NCBI RefSeq assembly: GCF_963675165.1 | Contig: NC_087377.1 | Span: forward strand, 10,216,632-10,280,631 | Length of the DNA stretch: 64,000 nucleotides | DNA from: Halichondria panicea | Lineage: Eukaryota; Porifera; Demospongiae; Suberitida; Halichondriidae | Reading direction: 5' to 3' | Shown here: positions 10,501 to 21,081 of the stretch, one piece after another | How the letters are laid out: every line of letters starts with the position of its first letter | How positions within the stretch are numbered: position 1 is the first letter of the stretch | Notes under the pieces: model-generated | What the model saw: only the letters and a program-made list of their open reading frames with translations | Told to the model about the DNA's origin: nothing | Databases searched by the model: none | Translations under genes and position numbers: made by a program

Positions 10501-11900
10501 TTGCACTTTAGTGCTCTAGTTTGTTTGTTTGTTTGTTTGTCTGTTTGTCACGAGTATATCTACTCACCTGGATGCCATAGCGCTGCGTTTGCAGCATAGG
10601 TAGCCTTCACAGAACAATATCTTGATTTAAATAGTGGCAGATTTTGATGTTAAAGCTTCTTTGTCGAGCAAAAGCGAAGAAGCTTGAATAAGCTTGTGAC
10701 TAGGTCTGCTTACCTGGATGTTCTAGCACTGCGTTTACAGCATGAGTAGCCTCCACACAACAAGTTAGTACTTTTGATAGTGGCAGCTTTCGGTGTTAAA
10801 GCTCCTTTGTCTAATAAAAGCGAGCAAAATGTAGCTTGAACAGAACTTGCACATGCGTTACTTATAACTGAAGTGATCCTGTACCAAGAACTATGGAACA
10901 GGGTCACTAAAGTAGAAAGCTGTATATACCAGGAACATGGAACACTAAAGTAGAAGCTTGAATTATAGCTCCTGCTGCTGACTGGGATCCTACTCCATGC
11001 AGAACCTGGAGCCATACTTCTCTGAGACTCCAGGCTTCTTTACTGTGATCCTAATCCACAGTGCATATATCTATAGTACTCAAATGTTTCAGCATGCCTC
11101 CAGTCTGGTTTAGTTTTATTGTTCCTGAGTTGCTGTGCAAGTCATACATGATAACAACATCACTACATGCACTGCATTATATTTCTGGTTTCTTTATAAT
11201 CATGTCACCAGCCGAGGGTTTGCACTTTAGTGCTCTAGTTTGTTTGTTTGTTTGTTTGTGATGGGGTTTTCTACTCACCTGGATGCCATAGCGCTGCGTT
11301 TGCAGCATAGATAGCCTTCACACAACAATATCTTGATTTAAATAGTGGCAGATTTTGATGTTAAAGTTTCTTTGTCGGATAAAAGCGAGCAAAAGCTAAA
11401 CTTGCCCGTTGGCAGCTGCTAACTACACGCGGCCTTTATTCGAGATACCCTATGTTACATTGTGATTTTTCCACATGGGTTACTTACAGCTGACGTGATC
11501 CTGTACCAGAAACAATGGAACAGGGTCACTAAAGTAGAAAGCTAGAATTACTGCCTCTGCTGACTAGGTATTTGCAGCTGAAGTGATCCCGTAACATGAA
11601 TAAGGGCCAAGAAAGTAGAATTGTGACTGGTTGTTTACTGACTCTGGATCCTATACTCTAGCCTGGAAGGAGCCATACTTCTCTTAGTCTAAGACTCCAG
11701 GCTTCTTTGCTGTGATCCCAGTCCACAGTGCATGTCTCATGTGACATACTCAATGTTTCAGCATCCCTACAGTCTGGTTTAGTTTTATTGCTCTTGAGTT
11801 GCTGTGCTAGTCATACATGCTACATGCACTGCATTATCACTCTTCTGGTTTCTTTATTATCATGTCACCAGCCGAGGGTTTGCACTTTAGTGCTCTAGTT
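7593..11900. repeat. Tandem array of six ~710-795 bp units
   Basis: Units start near 7593, 8315, 9022, 9817, 10549 and 11261; the last is diverged and incomplete. Each starts after a TTTG-rich tract with a conserved CACCTGGATGCC block. Inside a unit, two segments of about 160 bp are related to each other (each has CTGCGTTTACAGCAT, a TAGTGGCAG and TTAAAGCTTCTTTGTC), so the array is hierarchical. On the minus strand both blocks end in splice-donor-like words (TCCAGgtgagt, TCCAGgtaagc). Minus-strand open frames of 65-101 codons recur (for example CSLLLDK and GGYSCCKRSA). Indels such as the longer A run near 8650 shift them between units, so protein function is doubtful. Confidence 0.88.
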
Positions 11901-12076
11901 ATCAAGTGAACATTATGATTGCTGCTGTGTAACTTACAAGTGTGTGCATGGTTAATTAACCCCTAGTAGATCTATGTCATGTGTTTATTAAGAGGTTTAA
12001 CAAAAGATCCTCAGGATGTTCAGCTCCTCTTATCCCTTTACTGTTGTAAATTTTACAACAACAATCTGGGAGGGAG

Positions 12077-12388
12077 CTAGTTGGGCGGAGCCCAACCGTC
12101 CCTGACGGGAGGTCGGGTTTCAAGCTTATGTCAGGATTTGTCTTGCTTAATTATGTAACACGCTGATAAGCAGCTATGAATAATCATTTTATTCTATGAA
12201 TATTATTATTCTGAAGTGGGTGTTAACCAATTTGACCTTGCTTGAGGTTGCGCAACCGGATGTGACACATACCGCAGCAGAAATGCTGCAATTTGATTGG
12301 GCTGCAACTATAGTTGCAGCAAAGACAAATCCTGATATAGGCTTGAAACCCTACCTCCCGTCAGGGACGGTCGGGCTCCGCCCAACTA
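12077..12388. mobile_element. hAT-like MITE with 8-bp target duplication, copy 1
   Basis: It begins CTAGTTGGGCGGAGCCC and ends with the complement (GGGCTCCGCCCAACTA). The inverted ends extend over about 60 bp, including GACGGGAGGTCGGGTT. It is flanked by exact 8-bp repeats GGAGGGAG at 12069-12076 and 12389-12396. The interior does not code for a transposase. An 8-bp duplication is typical of the hAT superfamily, but assignment rests only on that length. The element at 36131-36453 is a second copy. Confidence 0.9.
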
Positions 12389-12396
12389 GGAGGGAG

Positions 12397-12993
12397 CGTG
12401 CTATCAACTTGTGAATGTTGCATGATATTGGATTCTGTGGCAGATTGGATAGTATCATGAATGCGATTATCCTTTGAAGTTCTGATGAGCTGTTCAATTA
12501 GAACACTTCAAAAAAAAAGGTTTAAAACAAGAGTTAAGCTATACAGCATGTAGGACTGAATAGTATCCATTGGTAGACCCTCTGGACTATCTTGTTAGCC
12601 ATAGAATATTTTCGAAGAGGAAGCAGCATGCAAGCCATTTGTGTACACAGGCACTTCACAAGTGGACACAAGCTCTACAATAGTCTACATGCTTGCTAAG
12701 CAGCTTAGTTGACCAGAGTGCAGCTTTTAAAGGCCACACATACTTCCATCGAGGCAGCAGCAAGGCATAAAATCGATGGTTAGTTTGTGCACAGCCATTG
12801 ACCCACGCCCATCTCTAGCTCTACAAGCCACCAAGCCACTTCATTGGGGGCGGAGATAACATCAAGCTAATTTGGTGGGTTGGGCTCAGATGCAAACTAA
12901 AGTGATGGAACTGTTCCAGATGGTGTGTGATTGACCTGGAAAGGTAGCTGAGTTGCATGCTATGTAGCAAGCTTATATAGCTAGATCTATATA
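12397..12993. repeat. Intergenic segment duplicated at 31.76-32.03 kb
   Basis: The sequence from GGAGCGTGCTATCAACTTG through TGAATGCGATTATCCTTTG, and later GGCAGCTTAGTTGACC-like blocks, is repeated on the same strand at about 31755-32025 with many small differences. The paralogue lacks the hAT-like insertion. No gene is seen. The stretch before 12994 is the 5' flank of the broken methyltransferase. Confidence 0.7.
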
Positions 12994-13771
12994 ATGGCTA
13001 CTGACAATATTTTGAAAGATTACTATTCCAATGACAAGCTCGAACGATACACTGCTGCAATATTTGATCCAAGATTACCTTCGTTCAGTACCCGATACTA
13101 TACCCTGTACTCCCTACTGCCTAGTCTGAAGGACAAGACTGTGTTGGATCTTCCCTGTGGACTGGGAATTAAAGCTAGGAAGTTTATTTTAGAGTACGAA
13201 GCAAGCAAAGTGGTTGGAGTAGACATTGTTCAGAAACAACTGGACCTCTCAAGAGAGTCAGACCTGACCTGAAGGCAGGTGTTCAAGATGGACGAATTGA
13301 GTACGTTTGTCACGATGCATTGATTGCCAAAGAGATTTGTCAAGCTGATATCTGCGTGGCTGTGCATCTTTTCTGTTTTGCCAAAAACTTTGACGAGCTC
13401 GTATCTATGGCGTCGTGTGTGATCATGAATCTGAAGCAAGGCGGACAGTGTTATTCTTCCTCTTGTTCCCTAAGCAAAGAAGACGACCAAACGCTAAAAC
13501 GAAAATTAGAGTCATTTGATCATGTTGTTACTCGTGTCGACCCGCTACAAGACAGTATTTTAATTCCTTGAAGACTTATTTGCGTGTATGAAGGTTTCAA
13601 CTATGATTCATATTCGTGGGACGCTGAAGCAATCAAGAAGGCTCTCTTAATGGCTGGTTTCTCTCGAGTTGAGCTGTTCCCCCACAAGGCCAACCCGGAG
13701 TACAGTGGTACCTATAACCTCAAGGAATACATGAGGGTGTTTGATGGACACGTAGTGAGGGCTGTCAAGTG
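12994..13771 (+). pseudogene. Methyltransferase copy 3, broken
   Basis: This is a clear paralogue of the genes at 5245 and 6442: it starts MATDNILKDYYS and has motif I as TVLDLPCGLGIKARK. A 5-bp tandem duplication of GACCT at 13261-13270 shifts the frame and gives a stop at 13270-13272. Homology resumes in another frame from about 13275. A CGA-to-TGA change makes a second stop at 13569-13571, after which the last 60 or so residues are still recognisable to 13771. Two independent lesions argue for a pseudogene rather than a single sequencing error. Identity along the remaining length is still high, so inactivation looks recent. Confidence 0.9.
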
Positions 13772-13917
13772 AACAGTCACTTATTTATTACCATATATAC
13801 ATAGTAGTTGTGGGTCAATGCATGTGTGTGTGCACATGTGGAGAGTATACAAAATTTAATTCTACTACCTGTTTACATACTTTTAAGTATACGTGCATCA
13901 TATATATTATTCTGGTA

Positions 13918-14275
13918 CAGTAGACTCTCGTTAATCCGGCTCTGAGGTACAGTCACCTCAATAATTATAATTTATCGGTCGTTTTGTTTGGCACGAATTG
14001 CTACCTTATATATATTGCACTGAATCTGGCCATTCGCTATACTGTATATATACTGGTCAGTTCTGGATGCCCCAAATAAGATAACGGCATATGAAAATTG
14101 GAATAGAGAGCATATTGATTCATTATCCCCTCGACTGAGACAGAACCCCAAAATTAATCATTAGACTCGTGGCATTATACTGCTATTTACTGCTGTGGGC
14201 CACCTTGTTATTCCGGCCAAACTGCACTGTCCCCATATAGGCCCAGGGTAACCAGATTACCAAGAGTCTATACTG
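13918..14275. mobile_element. pogo/Tigger-type MITE, complete copy
   Basis: The left end is CAGTAGACTCTCGTTAATCC. The right end is the approximate complement (AGATTACCAAGAGTCTATACTG). It is bounded by TA on both sides. The interior has the words GGCACGAATTGCT and GCCACCTTGTTATTCCGGCC shared with the elements at 35951-38457, 39660-39811 and 43607-43790. TA duplications and this end type are typical of the Tc1/mariner-pogo group. There is no coding capacity. Confidence 0.8.
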
Positions 14276-14452
14276 TAGTTGCTATGCTAATAATCAGCAC
14301 TCTGCAGTTGTGTCCACTGTGCATGCATGTGTGTTTGTTAACTGTATATTTCCCAAGTCTTATCATTGTAAAATAGGTGACCAGTACCAAAATATGGAAA
14401 AAAAATTTCTGCACGTTTATTTTTGTGTTTATCATGCACTCACTATATCCCG

Positions 14453-14646
14453 AGGGTGTCATACAGGATCTTGAAGTAGAAGGGGGAAATAAGGCATGCA
14501 TGCAAAGTAACCAGAAACATTTGCTAAAAAAAGGTCAAAGTCATAACTATATATAGATCTAGTACCTGAATGCAAATTTTAGGGAGAGAATTGGAGCCAT
14601 ATATATAGGGGGGATATCCCCCCTTCTCCCCTGTATGACACCCTGT
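14453..14646. mobile_element. Short TIR element, GGGTGTCATACAGG ends
   Basis: GGGTGTCATACAGG at the left and CCTGTATGACACCC at the right form a perfect inverted pair about 190 bp apart. The interior is short and non-coding, with a small palindrome GGGGGGATATCCCCCC near 14607-14622. The target duplication is not clear. Confidence 0.65.
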
Positions 14647-15245
14647 ATACCCATGCACATTCCCATATTGACGATGTCACTTTAGATTCGTTTCATTCGT
14701 TTTTTAGCCATTGATTTGAATTCGAAAGACCCATATCCATTCCCTTCATTGTACTGTGATCCCCCTTGCCACGTACATGTACGTACTGCAATCTTATAAC
14801 AATGACATCAATATGTTGCAACCATATATAGTCTACACACGCCCTTTTTATGGCTTATCAACCACAAAGTTATCATTAAGTTTTTAGTGGCATCTTTAAG
14901 AGAAGCAAACTCCGTGCAGCAAACACTATACGTTGATTGTATGCGTGTCAATAGACAGACGGAGACCTACCCTCCATACTCATGAGTGTAGGTGAGTAAT
15001 TTGGATACAATGGTTTCTCAATCCCAATTTGCCCTGTTAGTACTCAGATCGACCTCTGATTAACTTGATCTTTATGTGTGCATGTGTATGGTAATCTCTC
15101 CAACATGACCAACTTGGTGCTAGAGGAGGTACGGCACGGCACGGGTACCTCAGTTAGGCTAAATCGAGGTAAACCCAGAGGGTCATGTGCATACATGCAG
15201 TGTATAGCTACGTATAGTATATCTAGAGTTAGGTATGGATTCATC

Positions 15246-15308
15246 TAGCCTCGATTCCAGGCTGCAGTAAAATACGTATTTTACTGCGGCCTGGAATCGA
15301 GGCTAGGA
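15246..15308. repeat. Near-perfect 62-bp palindrome
   Basis: TAGCCTCGATTCCAGGC at the left pairs with GCCTGGAATCGAGGCTA at the right, and the centre GCAGTAAAATACGTATTTTACTGC is itself palindromic. The end motif recurs at 18650-18710, 22363-22400 and 54478-54520 with other interiors. It therefore appears to be a small dispersed hairpin element rather than a unique regulatory site. Confidence 0.75.
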
Positions 15309-15519
15309 TTCATCTAGATCCACGCCTGCTGATTCAGCATATCATAATAATAATCATAGTGCACATTAATTGCCTCTGTTTTCTCTTAGCGTAATCGAGA
15401 TGCGTACTCAATCGTGTCATAATTATCTTTTGACTTACCGGTAGTGTGTGATTCGTGACGTAATAATAATTACACAAATAACCTTATTTAAGTTAGAGTT
15501 AAGGGCATGTGATATATCA

Positions 15520-15792
15520 TCACACCATGCTTTGGCTCTTATGGTCTACAACAGTCTCTTCCTTTATCGGCCCCTGGGTTTCAGCTAGCAATCTCTTCAA
15601 GGCCATCCATGCCAAGATCCCGACCATAGCACCTGTTAATGTGTGTGTGAGAATACATGCAGTGAGTGTCAGATAGCAATAGCAAGAAGACACGGCCATT
15701 GGTAGAACTACCACATGTGCTTGAAAGTGGCACTTACCTAGTGCTAGGTAGTATTTTGTTGTCACCATCCCTTTCAGAATACTTTTCTGCAT
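15520..15792 (-). CDS. Small single-pass membrane protein, copy A
   Basis: Two exons (15738-15792 and 15520-15632) with a 105-bp GT-AG intron in phase 1 encode 55 residues. The start is MQKSILKGM; a hydrophobic segment LALGAMVGILAWMALKRLL spans about residues 16-34; a polar tail ends DHKSQSMV. The size and single helix with positive flank recall small inner-membrane subunits of mitochondrial complexes such as the ATP synthase 6.8-kDa proteolipid. The resemblance is weak and no name is assigned. Block B has a full copy and block C a broken one; preservation of the helix and frame despite indels supports coding. A probable 5' UTR exon at 16130-16260 ends in a donor (GGAGgtaagc), just below the CRE/X-box promoter. 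Confidence 0.62.
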   Translation of the reverse strand: MQKSILKGMVTTKYYLALGKCHFQAHVVVLPMAVSSCYCYLTLTACILTHTLTGAMVGILAWMALKRLLAETQGPIKEETVVDHKSQSMV

Positions 15793-16211
15793 GGTGTACG
15801 TACGTACCTACAAAAATAACATAATTATTACGTGTTGCTTTTATGATTGACATGTTTTTTAGAGGCACTGAAAATTTAATCTTTTGACCTTTTGAACTTG
15901 TAACGATTGAAGGGCAGGCTCCATGCATACTGCTACCATGCTACAACAATGGCCTCCTCTCTGAAATATTATTGTAGTGCATAGCTATATGCATGCAGCC
16001 ATTCTTAGTTTTGGCTCCGGTGTGTGGGAAGAAACCATGCATGCAGTGTGGGTCCGAGGGTTAGCTTTATATTATTATAGGTGCAGGTGTGGCTAAGGCT
16101 TTGTACCAGGTGGTGTTTGCTTGGCTTACCTCCTACCTCTGATAACAATGCCTGGGTCTGTAAAGAACAACTGCCTTATCAAATATGGCTCTTGCTGCAC
16201 TTAGAAGCATA

Positions 16212-16328
16212 CACGTGTCCCTCCTGGGAAATAGATTAATTTCGGAGTGACGTCACCAAAACACTGAAGTCGTACAAGTGATAATTTGTGTATCTACAGC
16301 TGTGCTAACCTGTTTGTTACCTAGTAAC
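16212..16328 (-). promoter_or_regulatory. E-box, CRE and RFX X-box promoter cluster, block A
   Basis: CACGTG lies at 16212-16217, the full palindromic CRE TGACGTCA at 16248-16255, and GTTACCTAGTAAC at 16316-16328. The last matches the RFX X-box consensus (GTNRCC, short spacer, RGYAAC). The cluster sits just upstream of the presumed 5' UTR of the minus-strand small membrane-protein gene. The X-box is unchanged in blocks B (21903-21915), C (27244-27256) and D (32528-32540). The CRE is intact in B but mutated in C and D. Binding itself is inferred from consensus. Confidence 0.6.
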
Positions 16329-16977
16329 CAACAAGTTTGGGAATTAATATGCTTCAAATATCTCCCTTACTCATTCAATGTATAGTAATATAATATAACA
16401 TACAAGCTATAGGTTAACTAGTACATGTTAAGTGTATAATTATGGTCTGAGCTTTTGCCAACCTATAGTAATCGCAATAAGTCTAATGTCATGCCCTCAG
16501 GCTTAAGGAGTTGTGCTAGCTGTACAGCCCTGTGCATGAGTATAGCAAACCTGCGTGTACATACGTACACCATTGCCACCGTTCAGCTTGTGCAGAGTAT
16601 GTTAATTTGAGGGAGATTTCTGAATGGCAACTGTACACATGTCATCTGTATTGTCTAGTTCATTCAAGTGGACAATAGGAAGTGAATAGGAATGTGTGTA
16701 TATAGTATGAAGGAATTGGCTTGATGCCATACAAGATGCCCATACATGTGGTTTATTTAGTGTAGTTGAACAGGAAGCATTGCCTGAGCATTTAACAGAG
16801 ATTTTGTTAACTTGCTGTACAAGAAAAGTGTTGACTGTGTCATACCAATGGATGATCCAATGTGTGCGTGCTGTACGTACTTAGAGTGAGTTACATGTAT
16901 TTTAATGTTATCACGCACTAGCTTACAATTTCAGCACACAATAAATTAATTCCCTAGTTTTCCCTTTGCTGTGTATG
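16329..16977. other. Intergenic part of block A
   Basis: Sequence shared with blocks B, C and D runs to about 16700 (landmarks CCACCGTTCAGCTTGTGCAG and CATCTGTATTGTCTAGTTC). No coding region is recognised. Confidence 0.5.
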
Positions 16978-17070
16978 TCAGCCAGTCTTCTCTTTAGCTT
17001 GGCTGTAAGGCCTTGTTTGATAGGCTGTTTTAGGGTCATCATTGCAATCATCATCTGGAGGCTGGTAGAT
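16978..17070 (-). CDS. Possible terminal exon, unknown protein
   Basis: On the minus strand an acceptor (cattctag) is followed by 30 open codons and TGA. The peptide is polar and starts IYQPPDDDCNDDPKTAYQ. It could be a cytoplasmic tail. No upstream exon was linked to it, so it may also be chance. It lies in the part of block A that is missing from block B. Confidence 0.3.
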   Translation of the reverse strand: MYQPPDDDCNDDPKTAYQTRPYSQAKEKTG

Positions 17071-18123
17071 CTAGAATGGGAACAGGGGGGATATATTATA
17101 ATTATTATAATATTATAGAGTTATGGTCGATCAAGACCTTGCTAACTTAATTTGTACAGGGCATACAGAATAACCATCGTAAACGCGCTGTAAAGGTTTT
17201 AAAAATTGGAAATACGGTTTGAGAGAATTTTTACTGTTTTATACCTGTATTATATAAACGTGCATTTAATTTCCCATGTCTCTTCTCTCCTATATAATTG
17301 TAATCGATTGCAAAACTAAAGACTTTTCATACTCTCCATAGGAAGCTTGCATGTTTTGTGTGCATTTTGAAATTGTCATAGGTACGTGCACACACTGTAT
17401 GGTTCCTGTGTGTACATGCACACACTGTATGGTTCCTGTGTGCATGTGTGTCGTGTGTTGAGCCCTCTCGGCACATGAAATAGAGTTAATCATTTCCCAT
17501 GCAACTTCCTGTGCACCATGTCAAGCATTGAGAACCGTAATGATATGCAACTATTAGCGCCTAAGCTGTTTCTACAATTAACGCGTTATTATTATAGCTA
17601 CACGACATGTACGTATAGAGATAGAGTCATGCTTTCCCACGCAATGCACAAACAATCTGTTCTGTGGTACACTAGTTGCTGACTGGTGTTTTCAGTCAAT
17701 GACACTGAAGTGAAGGAAGACACTTGCACGCATCTGATAATGTAGTCATGGCCGTCACAGTTTGAGATCGTAGATGGATATGATAATGATTGTATATTCA
17801 GTGGAAGTATCAATACATTCACGTTTCTCTTCCCTTGAGGTGAACCTGAATGTAGTATCTTTCGTGGTAGATTTTAGCGCGCATTACAATTATGTCAATA
17901 TATATATATAGTTGATGTCACGGGAATATGGCGATCATTTCATAGTATCATGCGAATAATTCATTAAGTGTGCTGCGGCGATACAGATAATGTCACATAC
18001 GATACTGATCAATTAACTGAAAAAGACTGATCGATATTGGTTGCATGATTGGAGGGGGATAAGTATAAGTAATCAATAATTATCGATATTAGGTGATTCC
18101 GTTTTCATTACTTCACGCGGTTT
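17071..18123. other. Intergenic, block A-specific
   Basis: No gene is supported. A short tandem repeat of about 30 bp (CACACACTGTATGGTTCCTG twice) lies at about 17388-17450. A minus-strand frame across it is repeat-derived. Confidence 0.45.
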
Positions 18124-18401
18124 TTATACGGAGGATCGTGACAATCGAGAGCACACCATCTCAGAACTGTCCCCATCGTCATTAGCTTGTACACCGAGTG
18201 GCAGTTGGTGGTTTTGTCGGCAGAAGATGAGCACTACGGCGAGGCTGATTAGCACCAACACCACAGCAAGAGTGCCACAGAAGAGACGTGCGTATTGCCC
18301 TGTATATGCATGTACAGAGGGATCAAGGGATGATGAAACTGAATAGCGTATATAAATTATCGGTATCTTATCAGCTCACCAGTAATTTTATTAGATTCCA
18401 T
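18124..18401 (-). CDS. Small single-pass membrane protein, block A only
   Basis: Exon 1 (18380-18401) starts at ATG and encodes MESNKIT. Exon 2 (18124-18299) follows after an 80-bp intron in phase 1, with donor CTGgtgagc and acceptor catatacag. The product has 65 residues: a short N-terminus, a strongly hydrophobic helix (LAVVLVLISLAVVLIF) at about residues 18-33, then a cytoplasmic-type tail with acidic (NDDGDSSEM) and basic-serine (SRLSRSSV) parts. No family is recognised. The matching phase, both splice sites and a start near the acceptor of a possible UTR exon support the model. An additional upstream coding exon cannot be excluded. Confidence 0.5.
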
Positions 18402-18415
18402 TCTCCGTCTGCAGA

Positions 18416-20230
18416 CAGCTTCCCTTTATATAACCATCCAATATCTACGTATACAATGTAATAAAATAATAATGAGCACATCAATAATGCTAGAGGACTA
18501 AAAGTCTAAGGCGACCCACCAAATATGCGACACCCTCAAGTTTATAGACAATGTTTTGACCTCTAAAAATAGCGACAGCTGCGTTCAAAATTATTTAGTC
18601 TCACGTCCTAAATGGAGGTAAATATAGCCACACCCTACACACTAGCCTCGATTCTAGCCCACTGGGAAATCAGAGTTTTTAAGTGGCCTGAAATCGAGGC
18701 AAGTAGACTCTGTAGAGCTACCTACAATTAGATGCGACCCTCTAAATATGCGACACCAGGGCTTCAATATAAATTGTTCAACCTCCAAAAAAAGCGACCT
18801 CTTGCTTTGTAATTATTTAAAGTGTTGCCGAGGTCGAGGTCTTATGGTACCTATTCTTTGTATACCTTATCTTGATGACCTCGATCACCACGACCACGAG
18901 AATTCACGGTGGTGTAGCTAGCTTACCTATCTTGTTTCTTAACAGTACATAGGACAAATCCATATACCACGTGGCCGCGTTATCGGGTGCCAATCTATGT
19001 CTGTTTGCATTCCAAGGTTTTGTGACAGTATGAATTCAATTGAAGTTGCCACTAAAAGTCCCTATCTCTAATGCACATGCAGGGTCTCCAGTCGTTATGT
19101 ACACTATGTTTGCATTCCTGAATACTATGCAATGATATCCCGGCCACAAACTTCCTACTGTATAAGCGGGAGTCTAAATTTTCATATGAACCACCTAAAT
19201 GTTAGTACAGCTCAGAATGGTGACGTAGAAACTATTGTGCGTTAAATTTTAGGATGATATGCTTTACAATACAGAAAATGCAAAATTCCACCATAATTTT
19301 ATGGTCTAATTAAAATCTCTCTCTCTCTCTTGCGTGCAGGGTTTCCAATCGTTCATGTACACCATGTTGGCGAACAGCAGTCACTTTGCAGCACGGTTGT
19401 CAGTCACTGGACATAATGGAATGTCTTTTGGTGAGGTACAATCGCTACAATAATTTTGTTATTCCCATTGATGTTGACTGCATGTCTATATATATTGTTG
19501 TAGTCTAATAGTTTTCCTAGGCTTCAATATAATCTCCTCACAGTGGAAAACTTTTGCATCACTCCCCATAATTATTATTTGTGTATAACTGTTCTGTTCA
19601 TCGTTTTTACTGGGAGAATGTAATTTCAAATTAAGCCGTTAAAAGCTCCAGTAATAATTATCTGGTGAAATCGATAGATAGACAAGTGTTTCACCTTTGT
19701 GTTCCTGTGCTACTAACTCTCCCTCCTCCCACACATGCACACACACCCACACACAACCCACACACAACAGGAATAATGCACCAGCTGTGTATACGTGGTC
19801 AGGGCTGCTTGTTTCTCTCAATGCAGTCTCTAGAATAGTGTCAACTGCTCTCAAACTTTCCTCCCCTGTGGCGAACAGGTGAGTGGTGTGTGATTGTGTT
19901 TGTGACTTAATTATGGAAATTTGTTGTATGTAATGCAGACCTATATGACCATATAATTATATATAGCTCGGTCAGCAAATACTTGAACAGGCAGTAACTC
20001 TGAACCTCTCACTCTTCTTCCTGAGTGACAGGTATTATATCACTGCCCATATAATCACCTGATATCAGTTAGAACTGCCTTGTGATATGGGGCAAGACAA
20101 TAAAAATAGATATTGATTATAGAATGCAGCGGAACCGCTTTATAATCTTTGAGGATTATTTTTGACCTTATACTAATTAATCAAGGTGGCTATTTTTTAG
20201 GGATTATTTTGTACACAAACTATTCATTTG
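18416..20230 (+). other. Block A 3' part with candidate exons of an unresolved gene
   Basis: Two plus-strand stretches have good splice sites. The first starts at about 19341 after tgcgtgcag, with GFQSFMYTMLANSSHFAAR. The second is 19771-19878 between acacaacag and AACAGgtgagt, with NNAPAVYTWSGLLVS. A diverged duplicate of the first is at about 19084. The frames do not join across the intron in the expected phases, so no gene model is offered. Block B has both stretches with frame-changing indels. The rest is non-coding sequence shared between A and B. Confidence 0.35.
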
Positions 20231-21081
20231 GGCGTATATCATTTCGAACATTTTACTGTGACCCTCCTTGCCACTGCACCTTACTAGCACAATGACCTCA
20301 ATATTGTGACCATAATTATACCCTTAAATGGATCTATCATCAACCACAAGTGGTTTGCATTCAGTTTTAGGGGCGGCTTTAGGAGAAGCAAACTAACTAA
20401 CCCTCTAGCTGTACAGTGAGTGTCTATGGACAGGCACACCCTCTATTGTCATGAGTAGGTGAGTATACCTAGCTTGTTGGTCATGTGTGTAGATCAACTC
20501 TTAATTAGCTGGTGTAGAATACAGTGAAAAGTTAGGTTTCTGAATAAATCATTGCCTGTTATCCATCCAGATCTGCATAATTTATACGAAATTCAACTTT
20601 ATTCATATACATGTGTATGGTATCACTCACATGACCTACTTGGTGCTAGAGGAGGTACAGCACAGATACCTCAGTTAGGATAAATTGAGGTAGTAATTAA
20701 ATGACAGTTAATTGCAATGAGTATGCAGGCAACGTGCATGGTATACTGTAGTACTGCCTTCTCCATGTACGGATACCCTTTGACCTAATAAACTTTAGTC
20801 AGTAGATTCGCTTGAAAAGTCATCGTCTGATTCACATTATACTATACTCTATATATAGTTGAGCTAGGATTTATCTAGACCCACGGCCTACTGCTTCAAC
20901 ATACACTTGTGCACATTACCTCGATTTTGTTTTAAGGTAATTGAGACACTAAATCGTGTCATAATTATATATCTCCTTTAAACATGATCGTGACGTAGCT
21001 ATAAACATTTAATAATACAGCGTTAAGAGTTAAGAGGGTCGTATGATATCAGCATTAAGAGTTATAGAGCATGTGATATCA

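Larger units (their letters stand above)
14690..20230. repeat. Duplicated block A
   Basis: This segment is collinear with block B (20231-23850) and, in part, blocks C (25195-27600) and D (32375-32820). Shared landmarks in order are: the CTTGCCAC landmark, the TTGGTGCTAGAGGAGGTAC segment, the small membrane-protein gene, its promoter with E-box, CRE and X-box, two lineage-specific repeats, and candidate exons near the 3' end. Block A has an extra stretch of about 1.9 kb (16520-18415), absent from B, that contains a second small gene. Copies differ by many indels, so the duplications are not very recent. Confidence 0.8.

Noticed and set aside
7754-11015. Five minus-strand frames with STLVTLFH and GGYSCCKRSA as a multicopy gene family
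   Set aside because: Indels between units change the frame in the first half, starts are not conserved and no paralogue outside the array is seen. Kept only as a repeat with unusual splice-like motifs.
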